From JBBTVO01 sp038063195 (GTDB lineage Bacteria > Patescibacteriota > Microgenomatia > Levybacterales > UBA12049), in the NCBI GenBank assembly GCA_038063195.1, contig JBBTVO010000017.1, positions 1 to 28,330 of the forward strand: 28,330 nt of DNA, given 5' to 3'. Below, piece after piece: positions 22,449 through 28,330 of the stretch; position 1 is the first letter of the stretch; every line of letters starts with the position of its first letter. The notes beneath the pieces are model-generated. The model had not been told where the DNA came from, searched no databases, and saw only the letters and a list, made by a program, of their open reading frames with translations. A program made the translations under genes and the position numbers.

Positions 22449-23249
22449 CTATGTTTCTTTTGTATCAAAACTTACAACTCCAAAGCTGATAACAAAAATT
22501 GCAACTGTAAATAATAGATCTGCAAGATGTCCGTTAAAGTAACTTCCTACAGTTGTTGAATATGAAAATGTAAAATCCGATATAAACATAAAAATAAAAC
22601 CTAGTATGATTATCATTACTGGCCATCTAAAACGGCCGCCAAGGTATTGTAGTGATAATCCAAAGATTAGAAAAGCGAAAGTTAAGATAACCCAGTCACC
22701 AAGAGGATAATAAAAATCAAGAAGAATTTTAAGTAATCCACCCTCAACTACAAAGGATGAATCACGTGCTACGACATAGAGGAAGTAATAGCTTGCTACA
22801 GCTGCTAACAACGGTAGCGAAATTAACATAAATCTGCCACGTAATTGGCGCAGGCTGAATTTTACCCCTGTGGCCTTCGATAGGTTGAATACTCCAATTG
22901 CCCAGAGGGGAACTGCTAGCGCGTATCCAAGGTCTGCCCATGATGGGTAGGGAACGGGAATATGAAGAACAAAGTTATAAAATGACCAGATTAATGTTCC
23001 CATTCCCCAAGAAGTTGTTCCTAATGATATGAATAAAACCGCCTTCCCTACAGCACTCTTATTGCCTCCCCAATGTTTGGAAATGATTATTCCCATTACT
23101 CCAGCCACAGTTCCAAGAAATCCATTAGAGAAGCTATACAGAAGATTAATGGGTAAATCAGTGATGTTCGAAAATCGAATACCAACCCAGAATATTACAT
23201 TTTGCAACAGGTATCCTATCAGAAAAAAAGTATACTTATTGAATTTCAC
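22449..23249 (-). CDS. Stand-alone 7TM sensor-like membrane protein
   Basis: A 266-residue protein with about seven to eight membrane helices (starting at about 8-28, 38-58, 70-92, 107-125, 138-160, 180-203, 212-232, 240-260). The PYPSWADLGYALAVPLWAIGVFNL motif resembles the N-terminal membrane sensing module found in front of GGDEF or histidine kinase domains in other bacteria. Here no output domain is attached and the gene ends after the last helix. With a small protein and a sensorless kinase directly downstream, it looks like the detached input half of a split sensor. It may instead be an independent transporter-like protein. Confidence 0.65.
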   Translation of the reverse strand: MKFNKYTFFLIGYLLQNVIFWVGIRFSNITDLPINLLYSFSNGFLGTVAGVMGIIISKHWGGNKSAVGKAVLFISLGTTSWGMGTLIWSFYNFVLHIPVPYPSWADLGYALAVPLWAIGVFNLSKATGVKFSLRQLRGRFMLISLPLLAAVASYYFLYVVARDSSFVVEGGLLKILLDFYYPLGDWVILTFAFLIFGLSLQYLGGRFRWPVMIIILGFIFMFISDFTFSYSTTVGSYFNGHLADLLFTVAIFVISFGVVSFDTKET

Positions 23250-23285
23250 TACTAAAATTATTGTAGGCTGGTTACTTAGAGCTTG

Positions 23286-24137
23286 TCAAGACCATATACC
23301 AATGACACTTACGCCGATCAGCGTAAGCAGGATTCCAATTCTCTGAATTACAAGAAGCTGTTCTTTCAGTAGAAAGACAGCCAGTAAAGCAGTTATTAAC
23401 ATATGGGTGGCGACGACAGGAGAGACTAAGCTGGCTAAGCCATGCTGATATGCTAAGGCAATAGCTATAAGTCCGGCTTCAATAAAAAATATACCTATTG
23501 CAGTAAAAAGCAAGCTTGATTGATTCTTAAGCATTTTAAATTTTCTTCCTTTTCTGTCAAAAGCCATAATGATTAGAAAAACGGGTATATACATCAGATA
23601 AACAAAAAATGTAAAAGTGAAACCATCTACTTTGGCTGTAGCTAATTTTGTCACGAATTCGGCAATACCAATAGCCAAAGATCCAAGAAGCCCCCATATC
23701 ACCCATGATTTATTTTTATTTATAACTCCTTTTACGGACTTCTCCTGACTGATACAAATTGCTCCCAAGATGACCATGGCAATACCAAGCCATTGGTATA
23801 AGCTTGGCGACTCGTGTAAGTAGCTAATTGATAAGGCAATCGTTACTACGGGAAATGTATTAATAAGGCTCACCATTAATGAAACATTTCCAAAACTAAT
23901 TATGTAATAAAATGAAGCGTACATTACTGCAGCTATCAGGGCATAGATCAAAATATTTTTTCCTGCAGTGATATCAATTCCCCAAATAAAAAGCAAAGGA
24001 ACTAAAATTAAGCTGACAATAAGAGTTGCTAATAAATTGTCTAAAAGCGGTGTTAACTTAGCCTGTCCTCTTTTAACTAAAACTTGACCTATACCCGTTA
24101 CAAATGCACCTATAATCGCATATAAAAACCACAACAT
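23286..24137 (-). CDS. EamA-family (DMT superfamily) transporter
   Basis: A 283-residue protein with ten hydrophobic helices formed by two EamA repeats (about 1-135 and 145-283). Recognisable features are the GQVLVKRG first-helix motif, SLMVSLINTFPVVTIALS in repeat one and GLASLVSPVVATHMLITALLAVFLLKEQ in repeat two, where a Glu ends the ninth helix as in many DMT exporters. The family exports amino acids, nucleotide sugars and other metabolites. The start ATG follows the stop of the ALDH-like gene without any gap, so the two are certainly on one transcript. It is probably the exporter, or the importer, for the neighbouring pathway. Confidence 0.9.
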   Translation of the reverse strand: MLWFLYAIIGAFVTGIGQVLVKRGQAKLTPLLDNLLATLIVSLILVPLLFIWGIDITAGKNILIYALIAAVMYASFYYIISFGNVSLMVSLINTFPVVTIALSISYLHESPSLYQWLGIAMVILGAICISQEKSVKGVINKNKSWVIWGLLGSLAIGIAEFVTKLATAKVDGFTFTFFVYLMYIPVFLIIMAFDRKGRKFKMLKNQSSLLFTAIGIFFIEAGLIAIALAYQHGLASLVSPVVATHMLITALLAVFLLKEQLLVIQRIGILLTLIGVSVIGIWS

Positions 24138-25550
24138 TTATTTTAAGTTTCTTACTAATTGATAATAGTTACGATACTTTGAATACCAATAGCTTACATC
24201 ATTCCAACCGGATGGCAAAAATGCCCCCCAAGGCTCAAAAACAGATTCTATGGTAGGATCTAGATTAACTACTCTGCGGGGCGATTTACTTACAGCTAAA
24301 AACTCTTTAATAAAGTCCTCGTCTTTACTAAATACAGCATCTGTTAAGTTTATTGTGTTTTCCTCAAGCCATCTCTTCCAGCCGTCTTTTTTAAAAGACG
24401 TTATTCCGACTATTGGACCAAAAACACTTTCTTTCAAGAAATTATGATCAGTCGGTTCTAGCTCTGCTACCATAGGAGAGATATAATTTGGTCCATATGA
24501 AAGCGGTGTTTTTTTACCATGTAGAAGTTTATATTTGCGAGCCACTTTTAGTATGCTTTCCGTTTGCGAAGATGTAAAAAGCGGTCCCATATCAGATTGC
24601 TTATTCAATCCTGGAGGTTGAACGTCAGTCTTTTTTATAAAATTTAAAAAATGTGAACGAAAATCCTCATATACTGATTCCTCGATGATAATAACTCGAA
24701 CAGTAATGCATATCTGACCATTACATCGCACTACTCCTTGATAACAAGTCCTAGCTGCTTCTTTCAGATCGCATGTAGAATCAACAACAACAAGACTGCA
24801 TCCATCTCCATCGACTAACACCTTTACACCCTTTTTTATACCTGCAATTAAGGTACTTTCCAGATATTTTGTACTGCCAACATAATGCAGTAGATTTGAG
24901 TATTCTAAGCCCGCATTTACAAAATTCTTAGCATCAGAAAAAATAATATATAACTTTGATAATGTGTCCGGACTAAAACTTTTAAGTAATCCATTTATTA
25001 GTAATGAAATAGTACCGGCAACGCCGGGAGATGGTCTTAGAACAAGTACATTTCCAGACCAAAGCGCATGTACGATAACAGTTAGCTCGGTTATCAATGG
25101 TGTATTCCTAGGAGTAGTTACAGCTATTAAACCACAAGGAGAAGAAGTTAGTTTTATTTTCTGATTTGTTCCTTTATTGAAAGAAAAAGAAGTCACGATA
25201 TCATTAGTAGAAATCTGCTTAAGATGTAGGGAATAATCTGCACAGAATTCTATAGAGCAATTGACAAGATCTTCAGCGTCTTTTTGTATAAACCCAGAGT
25301 CTTTGATAATCTGATCTACGAATTCAAAAAAGTTTTTTTTTAAAAACTGAGCTAATTTAAGTAATTCAGAGAAATCTGTTTTAGCGTTGTTTATTCTTAT
25401 TGCTTTCGCTTGTTTAAAAATACCAGTCAGTTCGTTGTCAGAGAGTAGATTGGATTGTGAAGCGAAGGTGCCGTCTGCGGGATTAATGTTTTTTTGGATA
25501 TGCTTACCAGTTACTAGTTTTCCTGCTGCTAAGCTCTGTGCTTTGATCAT
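24138..25550 (-). CDS. Aldehyde-dehydrogenase-superfamily protein with altered catalytic Glu region
   Basis: A 470-residue ALDH-fold protein. Seen: the Rossmann/active-site Asn in TTPRNTPL (Asn149), LRPSPGVAGT (165-179 region, with Arg where NAD(P)-binding Lys is usual), the GSTKYLE motif (225-231), catalytic Cys281 in CNGQIC, and SVFGPIVGI near residue 380. The strand that normally reads LELGGK reads VDGDGC, so the general-base Glu seems to be Asp247. ALDHs oxidise aldehydes or, in the acylating and phosphate-dependent branches, reduce activated carboxylates. The nucleophile is kept, so chemistry is likely, but the substrate is unknown. It follows the LysRS-like gene by 50 bases and directly abuts the exporter gene. 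Confidence 0.8.
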   Translation of the reverse strand: MIKAQSLAAGKLVTGKHIQKNINPADGTFASQSNLLSDNELTGIFKQAKAIRINNAKTDFSELLKLAQFLKKNFFEFVDQIIKDSGFIQKDAEDLVNCSIEFCADYSLHLKQISTNDIVTSFSFNKGTNQKIKLTSSPCGLIAVTTPRNTPLITELTVIVHALWSGNVLVLRPSPGVAGTISLLINGLLKSFSPDTLSKLYIIFSDAKNFVNAGLEYSNLLHYVGSTKYLESTLIAGIKKGVKVLVDGDGCSLVVVDSTCDLKEAARTCYQGVVRCNGQICITVRVIIIEESVYEDFRSHFLNFIKKTDVQPPGLNKQSDMGPLFTSSQTESILKVARKYKLLHGKKTPLSYGPNYISPMVAELEPTDHNFLKESVFGPIVGITSFKKDGWKRWLEENTINLTDAVFSKDEDFIKEFLAVSKSPRRVVNLDPTIESVFEPWGAFLPSGWNDVSYWYSKYRNYYQLVRNLK

Positions 25551-25600
25551 GTAAATTTATACTAACATAATACTGCGATGCATAATAAATTCAATGTTCA

Positions 25601-27049
25601 TCAAATCTGTCTTTCCACATCGAGTAAAAGGATAGTCAAGAAATCGTGTAAAAAACCAATTGGGGAAAAATAGAAAAGTTTACTTAAGGGAATGCTTTTT
25701 TCAACTGATAAAATTTGATGAATGAATGGGAAAAGTTCCGCTCTTGATATTTTGTGATCACTAAGGTAATTATTAAGAGCTTTTAAGAATTTCTCATGTC
25801 CTGAATTTGAATGATCTACTTTATATTCTATAATCCAGTTTATCAATGGGATAATATGCAGTTTTTTAAATTTATGTTCTATTTCTTTAAGTTTTTCCGT
25901 TGAAGGTATTTGTGGCTGCAGATTCTTGTTCAGAAATTTTTTAGAAAATTCGCTGCCGAAATTTATTAAATTAATTGTATTTTTATCATTTAATCTGGCT
26001 GTCGTAAAATCATTAGTATCATAAGGCAGTCTAATTCGTACATAGTCGAAATAGGAAAGGTCACCATCAATAAGTGTATTTTTAGCCGCATTTATAACTC
26101 TTTTTTCGGAGATAGTTATGTCCCTTACCCTATTTGCTAAAAGTAAATTATCCATGACTGGCCTAGGACAAGTAGGCAGTATGGATAAGGACATGTCTCT
26201 GTCTATATGAACTTTTCCAATTCTGATGGGCTCTGGGGAAAACCCATCAAAAAACTCTTCAGACAGCACTTTTGTTATAAGATAGCTACCCATAATGGGG
26301 TCTAAATATGCATCTAGATATGGCTCAAGATCCGGTTTAAATAAGTTCCATCTAATTGCGCTATCTATTTTCCAGTTAAATTTCCCTTTAATCTTTTTGA
26401 AAGACGCTTTAATTTTTTTTCTACAATTGTCACATTGACCAAGAACTTGTTCTTTTTCGACTTTTAATATTTTCGTATTGTCTATTTTTTTGCAATGGGG
26501 GCAGAGAATCCAAAAAATCTGTTTCATTGTATAATTTGGAAAGTGTTTCTTGAGAATTTTCGGTATACTTGAATAATTCTTGAAAATTATTTCTTTGGCA
26601 TAATCATATTGTCCATTTTGATATAAAGACCATACATCAATAATTGTTGGAAAAATTCCAAGATTATGAAACCTTTCTATTATTTGTTCTTGAAAATGAG
26701 TAGAATAGCTGCTGTGACATTCATATGGATCCGGGATTAATTTAATTGGAGTGCCGTAGTATTTTTCAAACTTTTTAATCAATTCCCTGTCTTTACTAAC
26801 TCCAACTTTTAGCTTTGGATGGGTAAGTGGATCAAAGGAATCATCAAAAAGATAAAAAAAGACATTTTCCCCTTTATCTCTTAAGTATTTTGCTATAGTA
26901 TCGGCAAATAGAAATTCTCTTAAATTTCTCTCATCTCCCAGCCCGGAGCTAGTAGTTCCAGTAGAAACAGTGATGATTTTATTCGATATCTTCTTTCTCC
27001 TTTTTTCCAGAATGCTCTTTAATTCTTCGTCAATAAATTTATTAACCAT
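25601..27049 (-). CDS. Class I lysyl-tRNA-synthetase-like paralog without HIGH and KMSKS motifs
   Basis: A 482-residue protein clearly related to archaeal-type class I LysRS (tRNA-synt_1f). Matches in order: TTSSGLGDERNLREFLFAD (32-50, for TPSGxVHVGNxRE), FYLFDDSFDPL (65-75, for DDYD), GTPIKLIPDPYECHSSYSTHF (99-119, for IPDPWGCHESYAEHF), a CPHC/CDNC zinc knuckle (183-209), NWKIDSAIRW (225-234, for RWRVDWPMRW) and a helical C-terminal domain. The HIGH equivalent reads GDER (residues 38-41), and the KMSKS region (about 275-290) reads IGKVHIDRDMSLSI. Both ATP-handling signatures are gone, so it is unlikely to charge tRNA. It has its own promoter and leads an ALDH-like and an exporter gene. A new ligand-binding or amidation role is likely but unproven. 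Confidence 0.82.
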   Translation of the reverse strand: MVNKFIDEELKSILEKRRKKISNKIITVSTGTTSSGLGDERNLREFLFADTIAKYLRDKGENVFFYLFDDSFDPLTHPKLKVGVSKDRELIKKFEKYYGTPIKLIPDPYECHSSYSTHFQEQIIERFHNLGIFPTIIDVWSLYQNGQYDYAKEIIFKNYSSIPKILKKHFPNYTMKQIFWILCPHCKKIDNTKILKVEKEQVLGQCDNCRKKIKASFKKIKGKFNWKIDSAIRWNLFKPDLEPYLDAYLDPIMGSYLITKVLSEEFFDGFSPEPIRIGKVHIDRDMSLSILPTCPRPVMDNLLLANRVRDITISEKRVINAAKNTLIDGDLSYFDYVRIRLPYDTNDFTTARLNDKNTINLINFGSEFSKKFLNKNLQPQIPSTEKLKEIEHKFKKLHIIPLINWIIEYKVDHSNSGHEKFLKALNNYLSDHKISRAELFPFIHQILSVEKSIPLSKLFYFSPIGFLHDFLTILLLDVERQI

Positions 27050-27063
27050 GGCAATAACTACTC

Positions 27064-27072
27064 ATTATAACA
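27064..27072 (-). promoter_or_regulatory. Extended -10 promoter of the LysRS-like/ALDH/DMT operon
   Basis: TGTTATAAT on the minus strand (27072-27064) is a perfect extended -10. Transcription would start near 27057, 8 bases before ATG 27049, so the leader is too short for a normal Shine-Dalgarno. A T-rich tract (27090-27072) lies just upstream. The 95-base gap to the reductase gene is otherwise empty. Confidence 0.5.
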
Positions 27073-27144
27073 AAAAAAACAAAAGCTGGAATGATTAAGC
27101 AAGATACTTTTGAAATTTATTTACAAAATCAGAGAGAAGAATTC

Positions 27145-27789
27145 TCATGAAGGTTTACCATTTTTAGGAGATATTGATTTAAGATTGGCAATAATTCTTT
27201 TTCCTTCGAGATACATAAGAAATCCGATTAAGACAGTTGCTGTGACTGAGATTGGATTAAGGCTTTGGAAGTGTTCACCGATCAAAAGAGCATGGATAAG
27301 GATAAAAATACTTGCAGCATATACGAGTCTGTGAAGAAGCTTCCATCTCCTGAAAGTCATTTTTTTTATCATAAAGTCAAATGATGTTGCTGCCATAAAA
27401 AACAAAATTGCAAGAGCTGTATAGCTTAGAGAAATTGCCAGGAGATATTTTGGTTCCAGAGTAAACAGCGCCGGAAATCCGCCCAGGACTCCATAAAATC
27501 CAAGTAAATAATGGAGACTGGCAAAATAAAAAGCTGATACACCGATAGCTCTTCTGGCTTTAATAATCATGGAATTGTACGGAGTTTTGAAGTTATAACA
27601 AAATGGTCCGATAAGAAGCGCGAGATAAAGAAAACTTGCAGCTGTTAAGGCATAGGCTTGAGTAAGTCTTGTTGTTTGAAATGATGAAGGGACAAGACTG
27701 GCTATTATGAAGAAGATTAGAAGGGATAAGGCAGCACTAAAGAGAAGAACATAAAATCTTATATTTTTCAGAAGCAGGAATATTTTCAT
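27145..27789 (-). CDS. Ferric-reductase-like heme membrane protein (MsrQ/YedZ type)
   Basis: A 214-residue protein with six membrane helices and no flavin or NAD domain, the layout of the ferric_reduct domain (PF01794) family that includes MsrQ. Candidate heme-ligand histidines are His93 (SLHYLLG), His153 (KLLHRLVY) and His166 (ILIHALLIG), with RRAIGVSAF before the third helix. MsrQ passes electrons from the quinone pool or a flavoprotein to periplasmic MsrP, but no msrP lies nearby. It follows the CxxCxC protein by 5 bases and an HMA protein, so a membrane redox or metal-reduction role is likely. The start ATG at 27789 has no visible ribosome binding site. Confidence 0.82.
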   Translation of the reverse strand: MKIFLLLKNIRFYVLLFSAALSLLIFFIIASLVPSSFQTTRLTQAYALTAASFLYLALLIGPFCYNFKTPYNSMIIKARRAIGVSAFYFASLHYLLGFYGVLGGFPALFTLEPKYLLAISLSYTALAILFFMAATSFDFMIKKMTFRRWKLLHRLVYAASIFILIHALLIGEHFQSLNPISVTATVLIGFLMYLEGKRIIANLKSISPKNGKPS

Positions 27790-27794
27790 TAAGT

Positions 27795-28064
27795 TTATTC
27801 TAATTCCTGTTTGAGGAGATCTTTTGTGTTTTCCTTGGCTTCATCTATGCTCTGTCCCCAGGCTTTTGATGCTTTTATGAACATTTCCTTGATATCCGGG
27901 TTTTCGTCTACTTTATTATCCTCAATTGACTTAAGAATCATTTGTCTTGTCTCATCAAGACTTTTGCCCCACTTTTTTGCTAAGGTTTCCAGTACAGAGT
28001 TGGTAATGTTTTCAGGATGACCCATTGAGTCCTCAGGCATCCCACATCCGCAGTTATAGCACAT
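27795..28064 (-). CDS. Small MCYNCGC protein with internal repeat, probable metal binding
   Basis: An 89-residue protein starting MCYNCGCGMPEDSMG, with Cys2, Cys5 and Cys7 close together and Asp/Glu residues after, a plausible metal or cluster site. This N-terminus recurs in small proteins of CPR bacteria and some other lineages, without a known function. The remainder is helical and contains two copies of one motif: KKWGKSLDETRQMILK (about 30-45) and KAWGQSIDEAKENTKD (about 67-82). It sits between a heme membrane protein and an HMA metallochaperone, which fits a role in metal or redox homeostasis. The start at ATG 28064 is fixed by the cysteine motif. Confidence 0.75.
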   Translation of the reverse strand: MCYNCGCGMPEDSMGHPENITNSVLETLAKKWGKSLDETRQMILKSIEDNKVDENPDIKEMFIKASKAWGQSIDEAKENTKDLLKQELE

Positions 28065-28106
28065 ACTTAGATTATATCATAGGGAGAAGTACAAAATTTC
28101 CCAAGA

Positions 28107-28325
28107 CTAATCTGATTTTAATTCCGCCTTGTATCCGGTTTTTTTGATTTGCTCAGAAATATTCTCAGTAGTAATTTTGCTGTCGTCAAATTCGATTTCA
28201 GATACTTGTCTTGCGTAGTTTGTTTTAGACTCTGTGACTCCATTTAAATCTTCCAAATCCATATCTATGCTCATTGCACATGATGAGCAATGCATTCCAT
28301 TGATTTTTAATTTTATTTTTTTCAT
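28107..28325 (-). CDS. HMA-domain copper/metal chaperone
   Basis: A 72-residue protein consisting of a single heavy-metal-associated domain. The metal-binding loop is GMHCSSC (residues 10-16, Cys13 and Cys16), followed by the usual betaalphabeta pattern with LEDLNGVTESKTNYARQ and a final strand. Such domains carry Cu(I) or other soft ions, either alone as CopZ-type chaperones or in front of P-type ATPases. It is complete: the ATG is at 28325, 5 bases from the edge, so an upstream ATPase fusion is excluded, though an upstream metal ATPase gene is possible. Confidence 0.9.
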   Translation of the reverse strand: MKKIKLKINGMHCSSCAMSIDMDLEDLNGVTESKTNYARQVSEIEFDDSKITTENISEQIKKTGYKAELKSD

Positions 28326-28330
28326 ATTAC

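Noticed and set aside
25601..27049. Ordinary class I lysyl-tRNA synthetase (lysS)
   Set aside because: Both ATP-binding signatures (HIGH and KMSKS) are missing although the rest of the fold is well kept.

Overview
The window looks like a chromosomal segment of a Candidate Phyla Radiation (Patescibacteria) bacterium, most likely of the Microgenomates group. This placement is inferred from gene style: AT-rich, compact genes, very few Shine-Dalgarno sites, a compact type IV pilus locus with propeller proteins, an MCYNCGC-type small protein, and many small repeats. The genetic code appears standard. TGA ends pilB and the gspH-like gene in 4-bp ATGA overlaps, and the glycine tRNA has anticodon UCC.

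Layout. (1) 1-3700: a PlsC-like protein, five tRNA genes (Leu-UAA, Pro-UGG, Gly-UCC on plus; Arg-UCU, His-GUG on minus), a small four-cysteine protein squeezed between two tRNAs, an AI-2E-family membrane protein and an SGNH hydrolase. (2) 3707-17034, minus strand: a type IV pilus or pseudopilus locus read from right to left. It runs pilB, pilC, a gspH-like pseudopilin, a 600-residue pilin with a large C-terminal domain, a beta-propeller/M23 protein, a GIY-YIG/prepilin fused frame, a PilX-like pilin, a beta-propeller/C39 protein, a RAYT transposase, a major pilin and a membrane protein with a LytR_C domain. (3) 17116-22134: a signalling block with two single-domain response regulators, a PAS histidine kinase, a GH18-like glycosidase, a further response regulator and a second histidine kinase whose 3' end overlaps that regulator head to head. 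(4) 22158-27049: an unknown small protein, a lone 7TM sensor-like protein, a DMT transporter, an aldehyde-dehydrogenase-like enzyme and a class I lysyl-tRNA-synthetase-like protein that has lost both ATP-binding signatures. (5) 27145-28325: a ferric-reductase-like heme membrane protein, an MCYNCGC protein and an HMA metallochaperone.

How the parts may work together. PilB and PilC would drive assembly of the pilins. The two secreted seven-bladed propeller proteins sit between pilin genes, share signal peptides and 5' sequence, and carry different peptidase-fold tails, so they may be displayed on or exported by the pilus machine. The kinase/receiver block next to pilB is a plausible controller. 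The lysyl-tRNA-synthetase-like, ALDH-like and DMT genes form a tight set with its own promoter and look like an uncharacterised amino-acid-related pathway with an exporter.

The most striking points are: the repurposed class I LysRS operon; repeats placed exactly over prepilin leader-coding sequence in four of five prepilin genes, including a GIY-YIG element with palindromes fused in frame; a tRNA-His with a non-canonical T-loop and D-loop; and a small CDS whose stop codon lies inside the next tRNA. All assignments come from reading the sequence; no database searches were run.
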